A stretch of 64,000 nucleotides of DNA. It comes from Aaosphaeria pasadenensis. Its lineage: Eukaryota > Ascomycota > Dothideomycetes > Pleosporales. This document shows positions 22,334-35,618 of the stretch, piece after piece (position 1 is the first letter of the stretch; each line of letters opens with the position of its first letter). Both the position numbers and the translations under genes were made by a program. The stretch spans positions 1,364,001-1,428,000 of the forward strand of contig JAKLMB010000002.1 of NCBI GenBank assembly GCA_022813625.1, written 5' to 3'. The notes below the pieces were generated by a model. The model was not told the origin of the DNA. It saw only the letters and a list, made by a program, of their open reading frames with translations, and searched no databases.

Positions 22334-25141
22334 TTGATTGAATTGGAGAGATGGGGAAGTAATAGATTGGGTTTTTTTCCATCAGGTTGTATGAACAACT
22401 TTAATTACGGTTCTTGTTGGTTGTGATGGTTCGATGGTATGATATAATGTACTACACGACTTTTCATTCTTAGACAACTACGTTTACTCTAGATAATATT
22501 AGAATACCCGACTCTCGCGAATAAAGGATAATACTTCACATTTGTTCGATACTGGGTGTTTGCAAACCAACCATTCTGTGTAGGCTAATCAGAGGGTTGG
22601 GTATCGGTCCTGCCTCCGCATTCTTGAACATAGGCATCCGGCTTATCGGATCTAGCAACAAAGAGTTGTGCGACCCCAGCCTGAATCGATTCGCAGACGA
22701 CAGCCTATCCAACCTCCTCTTGGCTCACCCATTGGGAACACTACAGTATGCATGCATCCATGCCCAGAGGCCGTAGCCAAACGACAGTCAGTCTCGAGAT
22801 AGATGAATGTAGTTCCAACAGACTCGCCAATCTGGAAGGCAATTTTTAGCAACGCGCGCTACATGCTGTCAATCCGCTACTTTGTAAAGCGGGACCGGGG
22901 TCAGATCTTCTCGTCGTCTGCTATCAAGTCAATCTGGTGGCAAGAATGGGTCTGTCGTACAGGCTATCCTGGATAGGGAGGTCGAAGATATGGACCACGC
23001 CGACGGCACGCGCAAAGGTCTCGGCTCGGCTGCTGTTGAGGGAGGTTGTCAATTGGGGAAGCCATGGAGAGAAGTGGGTGATTGTAGCGTTGAGGTTTCA
23101 GACAGCATGTCAGGGCTCTGAAACAGCGGGAGGGTAGAGCAGGGGGCCTGGCACTGGATATCCTTGCGTATGACGAGTGCGGTGACGACTGATTCCTGGG
23201 TTATCATATGAATCGGGCGGCATCTTAGGTAGGTCCAGACCTGGTGTATACTACGCTACAAGATGTTAATAGGTGCGTTGTTGTGGCGATGTTTTGAGAT
23301 GCTGAGGAGTTAGACGTTCAGAGAATTGTAATGGGGAAGAGGCATTCGGCACGGCGCAGGTGGATGTGTACTACAACGGGTAGGGTAACGTGTTGAGGCG
23401 CGCCGTGCGCATTGCCTTGGGTGACTCAGGCAAAACGGCGACAGTCGCGCCATTGAGCGTCTCTGTGTAAAGGCGCTTTCAGAGGTGCGTGGATGCTGGT
23501 GAAAGCTAGTATGGAATGCCTGGCCTGAAAGGCGGCTGTGAATGTGAATTTTGGGAAGAAAGACAATTCGTATTCCTGGGAAAGAAGGAAGGTCAGCCGC
23601 TCCGATCAATGACGGCAGACCAGGACCAGAGCCTGAAGGATCGCGCGCAATTGCCCATGTTGGTGTTGGGATCATCAGCATGAGAAGAAGTGAATCAATC
23701 TGCTCGAGGTGAGGGTTGAAAGGCACGATGATGTTCGAGTCGCACAGTGCACGACATCATGTTCATGGTGTCACCCCAGCCACGACCAACGTCGATTGTC
23801 GCCGGCGCCGTGGCCGTGGCCAGGCTTGGATTTATTGGACGCAGGGGACGTTGTCAGGGTATTGGGTGGATATGCAGCCGGGATGGGGAGGCGTGGGAGG
23901 AGAAAAGAGCGAGGCGGATCACCCAGCCAGCAACAGAGTGTAACCGAAAACGAAAACGGGGGATAGCTGAAATAGCGGGCATTGCGCACTGTGAATGAAC
24001 ACGACTGATTTGATCAATTCTGTAATACAGACGAGAGGCAAACAGAAGCACGATTGACCTGAACGAGATTGAGATTGAGATTGCGAATTGTGGTAAGTTG
24101 AGTGTATTTGTTGTTTGAGAGGCCGCAGAGGAGTGACGACTCTGACCGAGCGCGTGGGCTAAGCTTTCCTTAGCGTGATCCCGTGAAATTGAGGAAAGAG
24201 CACCCAAGAGAGAGGAAAGAGAGGGAAAGAGAGAAGAAGCGCGTTCCATTGGTTGCTCGGTGACGGTACAAGACGGTCACGATACCCGATTGGGCTTAAA
24301 CCATATTACTTTCCCTGTGAGTACATCCTTGTCTGTAATTATCCTAATCCCATCACCACCTTGACCATCCCCTTCACCTTTCCCTTTCTCATCATACCAT
24401 CATCATCTTCACACATTCACCCTCACTACCTATTATTGCCTCTACGCTTCAAGGAGTACTGTGTACTGTGTACGGGGTACACTATCTACGAGCACCTAAT
24501 CACCCGACGCGTACCTGGTACGATACCTATTACAGGCTACATCCATCCATCGTCAACCTCACCATCACCACCACTATCATCGTTCGCTCGCTCGCTTGCT
24601 CGTTCTGGCCCTACCAACTCCTAATTTACCGCCTTCCCCCGGCCGTGCTAATTACGGTAGTGCCTGCTCTCTCTGTTCTCGCTCTCTCTCACTCTCACCT
24701 TCCTTCATCCTCCTTTCTCCGCCCACCAACTCAATCGCGAGCCCGGTTTCCTTCCTTTTCCCTTTCCCTTTCCTTCTCGCGACGCCCTTCTCTCTAACCC
24801 ACAGTCATTCGTTTCAGCGTCCATAATCGCCCTCAATCAATCCCTTCCTCACTCTCTCACGGCAGCGCGCACGCTCGACTCTCCATAATCCGCCAAGCTA
24901 ATCCTGCCTGACACTTTCGCCGGCTGCCTTTGCTCCCGCACCTCCGACCATACACCAACGATCTGCGACCCGTGGTTGTGCCTACCTCAAACCAAGCCCG
25001 GTCGATCCCCTCGCTGCCCGGCCATGTCTGTGGCCTACTTCTGCTAGATCTCCAGACATTCACCTCCCTTCCTCATTCACTCTCAGCAACCCCATACTAC
25101 GAGTAATCTCGACTTCTCGACGTTGTCGCCCCTCGCTGGCC
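22334..25141. other. long intergenic region upstream of RAX2
   Basis: 2.8 kb. Pyrimidine-rich runs of CT, TTCC and CTCGCTCG type fill about 24350-24850 just upstream of RAX2, as in many fungal core promoters or leaders, so a long 5' UTR is likely. ORFs in it (for example 138 codons at 23310-23726 on the minus strand and 123 codons at 24253-24624) show low-complexity composition and no domain. No gene is supported. Confidence 0.55.
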
Positions 25142-28100
25142 ATGAGGGAGCTCTTTTCCTCTGCGCTGGGGTCGAGGGCCGGCAACCTCGCCATATCTCT
25201 ACTCCTGGCCTCGACGCGATTAATACCCGGGACCGACGCCTTTACCTTCCCAGAAGTCCCTTCTCCAGAACTCGATCTCGGCAACCTTGGTCGCATCGCC
25301 TTCGCTGGCGACTTCGATTCGATATCGTTGTACCAGTATGAAGGCCAGACCGAACAGTCTTCTGAGGGCAATGGCGCTCTCCTATCCCGCTTCCCGAACG
25401 GCGCATTCGCGAAACTCAACGATACCGATGCTGACATCAAAGCTATGTGCGCATTCTCGAGGAATGGCAATCTTCAAGGCGTAGTCTTTGGGGGTAATTT
25501 CACTAGCGTTGGTGACCAACACACTCCCGGCGGCATCGCGTTGCTCAATGTTACCGACGGCTCAGTCACACCACTTCCAGGCCTGAATGGATCCGTCAAT
25601 GCTCTTCACTGCGAGGAAGGGCGCGTTTTCGTGGGAGGATCTTTTACCGGCGGTAATTCAAGTAATGCAATCGTATGGGTGGAAGACTGGACCAACATGC
25701 CCTTTTCTGGGTTTAATGGGCCCGTACATTCGATCATAAAAGCACCTAATGGAAAGATAATCTTTGGAGGAGAGTTCAATGCGTTGGGAGATAATTCTTC
25801 GGCCCCGACACAGAATGATACGCAAGTCTTGCCCATCGGATCCGCCAATCTCACCGCGCAAACGAGTTCAGGACGTCCAGGATTGACCGATCCAAAGAAC
25901 ATCGTTTGCAAGAGCGACGTTAACGCTGAGGGGGAAGGCTCCACATGGCTCCTCGCAGATAACACACCCGGCTTCTGGAAAGCTGACTTCGGATTCGGTT
26001 TCCTCCCTACCAAACTCCGTCTCCATAACACCAAACTCGAGGGCCGCGGAACCAAGACCTTCCGCTACACGGCTCTACCAGATGGCGGCATTATGAACTT
26101 GTCCTATGTTGACCCATCAGGACAGCGTTCCTTCTGCGATGCCTCCTGCCCCCTGCCAGAAGGTAACACCACAGCCCAGGACTTTACGTTTGTCAACAAT
26201 GTTGGAATGAATTCCTTCAGACTCGACATATCAGACTGGTATGGGAGTGGTGGTGGACTCAATGGCATCGAGATCTTCCAGAATGGTAAGCGAATACCTC
26301 ATCTACATCCTCATTTTAGCTGACCGCCATAGATATCTACACATACGCAATCAACGATTTCAACGAGCCAAAGTGCGGAGGCGTCACTACCGGAGCTTCC
26401 GCTACCCAAACGGGACCATGGCTCGTCACCCCTTCTCACAATAGTAATTCACAATACCTCACAGCAACTCTGTCAGGTGGTATCGGGCCCGAGAGTGCGT
26501 CCATCGTTTTCCAACCAGATATTCGACAGACCGGCAACTATTCGGTGACGATCTTCACTCCTGGTTGCGTCGGCGACGGTACCTGTGGTACCCGTGGCCG
26601 TGTAGTAATCAATGCCACTCTCAACAAAGAGATGGAAAATGAGCCTCAGGTCCCCGTCGAGCTCTACCAGACTAATAATTTCGACAAGTACGATGAGATC
26701 CACCTAGGATTTGTTGACGCGACTAATGGCTTCCGCCCCTCGGTGACTTTGGCTCCAGCACCTGGACAAACTGGCCCTTTGACGTTCGTCGCCCAAAGGG
26801 TTCGCTTCAAGGTCATCAAAGCAGCCGCAGGAGGGTTGAACGGTCTCTACGAGTATGACTCCAGCAAACAGGAAGCTAGCAGCAATTTCGATGATTCTGT
26901 TATTGACGCCGCCGGAGCCAGCTTGACGCCTCAAGATCAAGCTCTCATAACGACTCTTTCTGCACATAATGATAGACTGTTCGTTGGAGGCAATTTTACC
27001 TCACGAGACGGCCGCAACAACATCTTCGCCATTGATCGCAACGCCGATGGACCAACAGCACTACGAGGAGAAGGACTGGATAGTCAGGTCATGACAACGT
27101 ACCAGAACCAGTCCGACGGTACGCTCTACGTTGGTGGTAACTTCACCAAGACGCAGAATAGCGAAACCACCAATTTGAACGGAATTGCTGCCTATGCCAA
27201 TGATCGTTGGCAAGCCCTCGGAGCAGGTGTCAATGGTGTTGTTATGTACATTGTTCCCTTCACGCTCAACATCACCGCCGGAAGCCCCGAGACTGTCCTA
27301 GCCATTAGTGGATTTTTCGACCGTATCAACGGATTTGGCTCAAATCCAGGGGTTCCAGTCGATAATTTCGCAGTCTGGGTACCCTCTCGCCAGAACTGGT
27401 TGCAGAATCTCGACATAAACACTATCGCTATGCAAGGTAATCTGATCACCTTCACCGACATCCCTGGACAAGATCCCTTGTTTGCTGGCTCAATGAACTC
27501 GCAGGCCGTGGGCGCGAGTGGTGTTGTTGGCTTACAAGATGACGATCAATTGACTCTTCAATCATTGCCTACGGAAATTCGCCCACAAGTTCAGCAGCAG
27601 CAGGCCAATGCTCGACGCAAGCGCGCCATCACAGCAAATCAAAACCTCAATACAACCGGCGTCATCACAGCGACCTTCTACAAAGAGAATGACATGAACA
27701 AGACAATTCTAGGAGGACATTTCGCAGCGACCGGCACCGATGGTCAAAACATTACCAATGTTCTCATCATTGATGGGAAAGACAACAATAAGGTGACCGG
27801 CTTTGAGGACGAAGTAGACGCTAATTCAACTTTTGCGGCGGTTGCAGTGAGCAGCAACAACCTATTGTTCGCTGGCGGTGTGGTCACTGGCACCATCAAC
27901 AACAACAAAGTTGGAGGAGTCGTAGTCTACGATCTAGGAAGTGGAAGTTTCCCCAACACCCAACCGCCCGCACTAGGAGGCACAAATGTTACTGTCAACT
28001 CCATCGCCCCACGACCGAAATCCCAGGATATCTACGTCGGAGGAAGATTTGAGTCGGCTGGAGCGCTCAGCTGTGCGTCGCTTTGCGTTTGGAATACCGA

Positions 28101-28899
28101 CCGTAACCAATGGACTTCTCCCGGTGGCGACCTCTCTGGAGTCGTGACATCTTTGACCTGGGTTGCCGATAATACTCTTTTGATTGCAGGTAATCTGACC
28201 GAGGGCAACAACCAAACAAAGATTCTGCAGTACGACTCTTCTAAGAGCGAATTCAAAGAGTTTGCAAACTCGCGGGATCTTCCCGGGCCAGTGACCGCTC
28301 TGACAATCGGCAATGCGGACGGAACCCAGGTCTGGGCTTCTGGTCAGAATGACAACGGCACTGCTTACTTGCAGCGCTTCGACGGCGACAAATGGCTTCC
28401 TGTCACTGACCAATTTGGCCAAGGCACCGAGATCCGGGGCTTGCAAGTGGTTGCCTTGTCAACCCAGCACGACCGATCAGACTTGATCGATCGCAACCAA
28501 GATTTACTCATCCTCGGAAAAATCAACGTCACTGACTTTGGCTCTGCATCTGCTGTACTTTTCAACGGAACCACTTTGATCCCATTCCTTCTGTCCTCAA
28601 CCTCGGAGGGTAAGGCTGGTAGCCTGTCGCAGATGTTCGTTGAGAACCCGCAGAACTTCTTCAGGTCTGGAAAGAAGCATCTTGCGCTCGGCTTCATCGT
28701 CCTGATTGCCTTGGCCGTCGCACTTGCACTCACCTTCCTGCTCGTTGTTGCAGGAATTCTATTGGAATGGTATCGGAAGAGGTCAAGGGGCTATGTTCCT
28801 GCACCTACAGCGTACCCTGATAGGACTATCAACACTAGCCGCGTTCCTCCAGAACAGTTATTCGGCACGTTATCCGGCAATCGTCCACCGGCGATATGA
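25142..28899 (+). CDS. rax2: Rax2-like cortical polarity marker (type I membrane protein)
   Basis: Predicted 1236 aa from exons 25142-26285 and 26333-28899 over a 47-bp intron (GTAAGC..TAG). In yeast Rax2 marks division sites for bipolar budding; in hyphae homologues act in polarised growth. It has an N-terminal signal sequence (LAISLLLASTRL..ADA region, about residues 17-33), a long ectodomain of kelch/beta-propeller-like repeats with recurring VFGGNFTS, VGGSFTG, FGGEFNALG and FVGGNFTS motifs, many N-x-S/T glycosylation sites, one C-terminal TM helix (about residues 1165-1194) and a 42-residue basic cytosolic tail ending NRPPAI. A basic R-R-K-R site at residues 809-812 could be cut by Kex2. 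Length matches the family. Confidence 0.92.
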
Positions 28900-30328
28900 A
28901 TCAAAAGCTTTAAGCATCACCTACATAACTTAACCCTGTACAAAGTTCCAGGCCTATCCAGGGCCGTACCTACGACATGCTAGCACAAAGGGTCACGAAG
29001 TACGGCATTGCAAGGCGTTTGATCCTCCGATCTTCTCCATATTAGTTCATTGTTTCGTATCTGTGTATATCAGGACCACACCTTCTTTTGCTTTTTACCA
29101 CTGCATAGGCTGGCGTCAGTGCTACCTTTGGTCGTCTCTTCCTGCGATCTGCATTGCTATTTATGCCTGCATGACGCGCGGGAGTTTACTCTTCTTCATG
29201 GCTCTGTCGGTAGATTTTACCCTTTCGGATATCTTGTCTACCTGGGCCCGGCCATTTGGCTTCTTCTTCTTCCTCCTCTTCAGAAGCGAACGAAAGGTGG
29301 AATGCTACATCGGTTCAGATACAAGGTGGATGGAAGCGGTTTCCAAAAGCCTAAGGCCCCCCTTTTCCTTGTGTTTCTTTTTTTCTTGATACCACCATGG
29401 CCAGCTTGACTGCAGCCAAAGAGTCTTTTCCTTATCTCCAAATTTTCCTTTTACTTTCTCCTTCTTCTATGGTGCTGGTGTGTCTTTGTGTGAACGTGCG
29501 ATATTTAATGTGTACACTTAGTAGTCAAACAAGGGCGGAGAAGGCCGAACGCATGGGTGAGCGTGGGGGTAATACTAGCTGTCACATAGAATGACAGCCA
29601 GAGGCGGTAATAGCTTGTGGGGATGAATGTAGTCCAGGAGGAAACTGGGAGAATCCCAACCGCCCCTTACTGTGCCCCCGACCATTGTCAATCAATCCCA
29701 CGATTATGGCACTACGGGCGGCGGTATCATCGGGGATACCAGTGAGGGCAGGGTTAGGCGTGGAGCGGGGGGAGTTGGGACAGGGGAGAGAGACTTTTGT
29801 GTATACCTAATCAATCAATCAATAAAAAAAGATAACTATTTTCACGAAAGCTTGTGGACTTTTGTTTTTCTTTGTCAGCTGACCGTGGTACATAGTTCCT
29901 TACTCGACTGCCCCGGAAATTCAACTTCAAGGCGATATATCGTGGATGTAAAGAGATGGGATGCGGATCTGCTTCGTGAGCTCTTCGATCGCTCGGACAT
30001 GTAAAGATCGATTTAATGCTGTCTGTCGAGGTATGTGCTCGCCTGACTACTACTATTACTGAGTTGACTTGACTAATGTCACAGAGAATTTAGACATGGC
30101 GGATCGAGACAGCAAGTGGCACGTTTGTGTATGAAATTATGATATGATTTGAGTTCTAAGGTAGAGAAGGGAGCTTGGGATTATATAGTTCATGATCTTT
30201 GTTCATCTTGGGTGGTCTATATGGGAACCCGATCATGCGCCGTCATTGCATTTGCCCCTTGTGTGGGATTCTGTTCCACACACATGTAATGTCCAGAGGG
30301 TATTTCGCGGGTGCGTAGCTGTTTGCAT
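28900..30328. other. intergenic region between convergent RAX2 and PTR2 genes
   Basis: 1.4 kb of 3' flanks. ORFs of up to 119 codons (29050-29409) have the hydrophobic, Leu/Phe-rich composition expected of pyrimidine-rich DNA and no domain. An AATC tetranucleotide run lies near 29811-29823. No gene seen. Confidence 0.55.
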
Positions 30329-32354
30329 TTAAGCATCAATGCTCTCCTTTCCCTGCACGCCCTTGTGGAGCGTCGGGTCATCGTAGTCCTTGTCCAAGGC
30401 GTTCATCTCGTCCTCAGTCTCGTTCAAGTGGTGGAAGATGATCCACATCAAGCAACCGGCGATGAAACTGCTGACGGCCAAACCGACAAACATCCATTGA
30501 ATGGCAGGGTCGTAGAGAACAGGGTTCAAGGCCTCGGAGATGGCGGATCCGAAAGCGTTGGTGAGGAGGTACATGGACTGAACGAAAGACTTCATGCTTG
30601 GGGGAGCCTTGGTGTAGGCATACTCCAAACCAGTAACGGAAGCAAAGATCTCGGAGATACCGATGAGCATGTAGGCACCGGTCTGAGCGGCAATATGGAT
30701 CTTATTTCCTTGGGCGACGCCATCGACGATGCTGGCATCGCAGAGAGGGTGTTCGTAACAAGGTCCGGCCTTGTAGATGTAGTACTGGATGATGGCAGCG
30801 TACGCCATGGCCAAGCTAGCAATCCAGAATCCGACCACGATACGGTTGATGGGCGGGAAGTTGATGTTCATCTTTCGCAGGAAGGGGTAGAAGAAGCGAT
30901 CCATGAGAGGGAGGAAGACGATAATGGCAATGGGGTCGAAGTTCTGCATCAGGTCATTGGGGATTCCGTGGCCCTCCATCTGACCTGCCTGGGTGACAAA
31001 GTTATTGGAGAATTGGCCGTAGACAACCCAGTAAATTGGGTAGAAGCAGAAAACCTGGCAACCGATAAGGGCACGCTTGACCTCCTCGACAAAGTGGTCG
31101 TCCCAAGCGAGGTTGGCGTTCTTTCCAAGAGCTGCCTGGTAGGAAGGTTTGGCTCCATCCCTGTTGCGGTTGGTGATCATCATCCAGATCACGCGGAAGG
31201 CATTCGTAATGACGGATCCCTGAGGAGGTCGAACGATGTAGATCTTCCTTCCGAAGACCAAAACGAGAGTACCGACGAGGAAGACGCAAGTGCAAAGCAA
31301 GAAGGCAGACCAAAAGTCGACATCGCGTTCCATGTAGGGAGTGGCGAGGAGCGACAACGAACCAACGTTGATACAGAAGTAGAAGATCATGTAAATACGC
31401 TGGATGGTGATGGCTGGGTCGAGAATGACGCGCTCTCCAGTCTTTGCATCGGTGCTAACGACCATCTGGCGACGCTTGTATTGATCGGCAATAAGGGGCG
31501 CAACGTTCGACTTGATGCCTCCAGTTCCCAATCCAATAATGACGATGGAAACGACGAATCCGCCAAGTCCAGCTCCGTGGCTCAACGCAGATGGGATGGA
31601 TGTGCATGTGAGAATGAGGAGACCGGCAAGGTAGATGAAGCAGAAGATGACGATTGTGTTGTATTTGCCGAGATATTGATCGGCGATAATGGCACCGAGA
31701 ATGGGAGTCACTGAAGAATAAGTCAGTCACATGTGCTTATGGCTTTGTGTTGGGGATTCTTGGTGGTTTCCGGATGGACAACCAGCCAGGCAAATAATAA
31801 GCCATTGGCACTTACCATAGCACCAGAACTGGAAGAAGGTGGAAAGACCAGTGGCACCTTGGTGACCCATACCAAGGGCACCGCGACCGTCGCTTCCATC
31901 CCGAGGCCTGGCGATATAGTTCTGGAAAAGACCTGAGGCACCGTAGTAGGTGAAACGCTCGCACAGTTCGACAATGGCGACGAGGAAAGCAGCGTAAGGC
32001 AAAGGCTCGCCGACATGGCGAAGTGTCTTCTTCTCCTCTGCGGTAGGGATTTCGCCACTCAGGCTTTCGTCCTCGGCGTCACGGTAGACCTCCTTCTCAG
32101 GTGTTGCTGTGCCTGGCGCGTTGGAGGGGTGCTTCTCGTCAACGACGGGTTGAACCTCCGGGACAGTATGGGGGTGGTTTCCAAGGTCTCCGCCTGCCAT
32201 ATCAACTCGCTTGTTTGAGCCATCGGGCTTGTCGAGCTCCTGGTGGAGACTAAATGAAATATTGTCAGGATTTGCGTTGGAAAAGTTGCAAGGTTTGCAT
32301 GTTCTGCAATATCGACTGTACGTACCGATCTGCCTCAGTGAGATATTGATCCAT
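30329..32354 (-). CDS. ptr2: POT/PTR2 family proton-coupled oligopeptide transporter
   Basis: Predicted 614 aa from exons 32354-32326, 32249-31816 and 31710-30329 (introns 76 and 105 bp). The first coding exon is only 29 nt and encodes MDQYLTEAD; its join to exon 2 (GTACGT..TAG) keeps the frame and gives a charged cytosolic N-terminus. Family motifs are clear: ELCERFTYYGASGLFQNY at the end of TM1 (ExxERFxYY proton/peptide site), GTGGIKSNVAPLIADQY (POT signature) and FYFCINVGSL. About 12 membrane segments. Imports di/tripeptides at the plasma membrane in yeast and filamentous fungi. A 467-codon ORF on the opposite strand is only a shadow. Regulation (nitrogen catabolite control in relatives) cannot be read here. 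Confidence 0.93.
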
Positions 32355-35300
32355 TGCTCCGCGAGTGACGAGAGAACCTCCGCAAAAAGAAAGAGAATGG
32401 ATTGGATGCAGAACAAGAGGAGACTCGAAGGCCAATCTGGGGGTGGGCACAGTTATTAAATGTCCTTGTACATACAGTACACACACCCTCGGTATCGACG
32501 CGCCGTGGCACCCACCACCCACCGTCCGACAAACCCACCACCACAGGCTCATTACCAATTCACCAACGCGTATCCGTATCACTTTCCCTCGGAGCCTCGC
32601 GACCAAGCGACACCAAGAAAAGGTCAAGACAGCCTAAGCTTCCTCGCCATGGCCGATGTAACACGCCCCTCCGTGCCCGAGATTCCTGTTCTGTCGATAC
32701 CCCCGACGATGTATCCCCCAACAAGCACCCCAAGCCTTCGCCAATCATGCGTGGATACTCTTATTTCACGCCACCGCTTGTTTAGGCATGAGCAGGTCGT
32801 ATTATGATTGGCAGCCATATTCTATTCGTTTCCCAAATGGGGTTGATCCTCCGGCGGACAGGCCGGCTAATGGACAATTCATCTTTGGAACACCTACATC
32901 GTAAAGTTACAATGAACGGATCGAACTACAATGCCTCCACTTCCAGGCACAACGGCGACCAAGAACCAAATGAACCAAACAAACCATTCAGGCACAAACG
33001 ATAAGGCTCGTCTCGATGTAATTTTCGAGTCCTCGACAGCCACTTCACTACCCCAGAACCCACATCAAACACATTATCAAGACCCACGTCGTCTGCAGCA
33101 TGTCCCAAAAGCCACATAGGGCGTCTGCAGGTCCAGCATCCAATGCAATAGCACGCCCGCTGACGTCGGATTACAGGATACGAGTGATAGGAACGGCGCG
33201 GAATCATTTCCTTCTGGAAGCTTGACCGACCATCAAACATAGCAAATTCCAAAAGGCCTACGAGGCTCAATCTTGACACAGAAATTAGACACCACTCTGG
33301 ACCATTTTCTCTCCCGTTTCTTCGGCCAAATTCTCGTTTCGTTATCTATGGTGGGACTTTTTGAAATTCCGCGCTGGCGTTGTGAAAAAATATTTTCTTT
33401 AGGTAGGCCATTAGAGCGCCTTCGCGGGAGACGACGGGACTTGCACGTGTGGCAACCCCGGAGGAGACCGAGTAAGGGTCCTTCGGGGAAACCAGGCATG
33501 TGGTGTGGCTCTACTCAAGAACCAAAGTTCCAAAGTTCCAACACCATGACAATCTAGATGTTCCTCTCAAATCATTGTAATCGTAATAATTGCTTTTGCA
33601 TATTTGGGATTTTCTGTTGGTGCCAATTGGCTGCGAAGAGCTTATGAATCAGAAGGAATGAATCCAATCCTTCCAAATCACCAGGCCATCCTTACACAGG
33701 ACACAATACTGACGATCCCAACAGCCCCAATGAGGCCACTACTCCGTATCCATCAATATGTATGCAGTGCCTATGCTATCGTTGGCTTTGTCCTTTGCAA
33801 GTCAAATACGGTATGTGGCATGCCACGAGAGCCACCAGACTTGATCAATCCCAATGTTGACCTATACCGACCTGTCTATGTTTTTGGACCGAATATATGC
33901 CGTCTCAAGTTCAAACTCTTTCAACGCTAATAACAGAAAGGCCTTCACATAATCAGACGAGACCAAGACCTTTGAATTTCGAACTCGTATGTCATAGAAA
34001 TGGCCCACATTCATTACCCACATTTCGGATCCCGGATTGGATCCAAATCACACGACCCCCCTTTCCCTCAGATAGCAGGACTTTGCTGAATATGTCTTAC
34101 AATTAATTATTACCATCTAATTACTACACAAAAACTGCTCCAGTCCTTGCCTCGCCTATAGACCACACCATGGTCCGACCTTTGCCCCCGCAACTGGGGT
34201 ACATTGAACATTGTATGTATCGTGGACCTCGGAAACCCCGCCTTCATCCACGTTGCAACTCCAGCGTACCACTATCTCAAACCAAAACTATCTGTGATGC
34301 GCAACCCCGAGGCGGGAAACAGGACACATGCCTGCATGGAGCGAACGACGAAGCCAGCCACAAGAAAACAAGCACCGCCTCCCGTCGACACAAGCTTTCC
34401 CAGCTCAACGGGTGGGTGGTGCTTCGTCCGTCCCACCCGCCCAAAACGCGCATCACTACCCCCGCTTAATGTCATGTAACTATCGGCAGGTATCGTCGCC
34501 ATGCCTATATAGGCAGGTCCTCTCGTTGTTGATATCGAACGGGATGCTTCCTTCCACCAAAAGAACCGCACGCGCTCGCAACCGCCTTATTTCCCCTACG
34601 ACGGACACGCATTCAATCGCAATTCCCGGAGCTAGAAAGAGGTATTTAAAAGTAGTGCCAATAGATACAAGCACCTTAGATACGTAGGGCGTGCGGCAAG
34701 ATGATCATCGCAAGATGGAAGGAGGGAAGCGGTCGCGGTTCGACCTGCTGGATTTCCCCCTCCCCCCCGTCGCTTCAAAGGATAAATTTAGAAGGTGATT
34801 TACGGTTTGAACCGATGTTTTCCATGCTTCCCACGGTGCTATCCACCCCCCTGCCTACTCTCTCCTTAAGCCGCTCGGCTGGGGATCCCTTGGCTATCCC
34901 CGCGTTCAAGTCGAGCGGCACGGTGGACCGAGGGATGGGAGAAGAGTGGGAACGAATCATATACAAGACGTTCCTTGCTCGCGTCCCTGATATATGGCAG
35001 GATGGAGCATACTTACACATTAGGTCTCTGCGGAGTTGTGCACTCTGTAACCACTGTTTGTTGTAAGTCTCTAACCTAGCTTCATGTATGTATCATCGAG
35101 CACTACCACTTGATGATGGATTCTCGTGGAGAGGCTCGATAGGCGCTGTCTACTATGCAAACCCCGATTTTCCGATCCGAAGGAGAGAACATTAAGACCA
35201 TCGTGAGCAAATTGTCGAACTCATTGGAATGATGCATCGATGTGGACACTGCCTGCAATCCTTTTTCGATACATTGGAGCACTACAGGCACAAATGAGAA

Positions 35301-35618
35301 CGATGGGGAGAATGATCATAGATGAGAGAGAGCAATGGCAATATAGGAAGATTGATTAGAAGTAAGAAAGGAAACTTAAGATGGAAACATCAAGTGAAGT
35401 ACAAAGGTACAGGTATTCCTCCGCTTTCCCGCCATCCCCTTTTTCAACGCCTTATAAAACACATCCAGACCACGTTTCCTTCTACACTATGACCGTATTA
35501 ATTGGAAAACAAGAGAAAGTCTACCGCATAATTCCCCGTGAAAAAGATATGAAGGACTGTTGGCCAATATGATACAATGAAATCTTTCTTTACGTATGAC
35601 CATGGCAAGGAAGACGAA
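32355..35618. other. long gene-free region
   Basis: 3.3 kb between the PTR2 start and the CDF gene 3' end, the largest gap in the window. More than 20 small ORFs (60-127 codons) occur on both strands but none has a recognisable domain, codon pattern or plausible splice partner. One TACTCCGTA motif occurs at 33740-33748. I see no transposon coding remnant, terminal repeat or tRNA. Confidence 0.5.

Noticed and set aside
30311..31714. 467-codon plus-strand ORF opposite the PTR2 gene
   Set aside because: It mirrors the real gene: an antisense frame kept open by the codon bias of a highly biased transporter gene. Its product (Val/Asp/Gly-rich) has no domain, while the minus strand has clear POT motifs.
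32355..35618. Possible small genes or a transposon remnant in the 3.3-kb gap
   Set aside because: No ORF shows a domain, no terminal repeats or target-site duplications were seen, and base composition is not visibly AT-skewed as in RIP-mutated elements.
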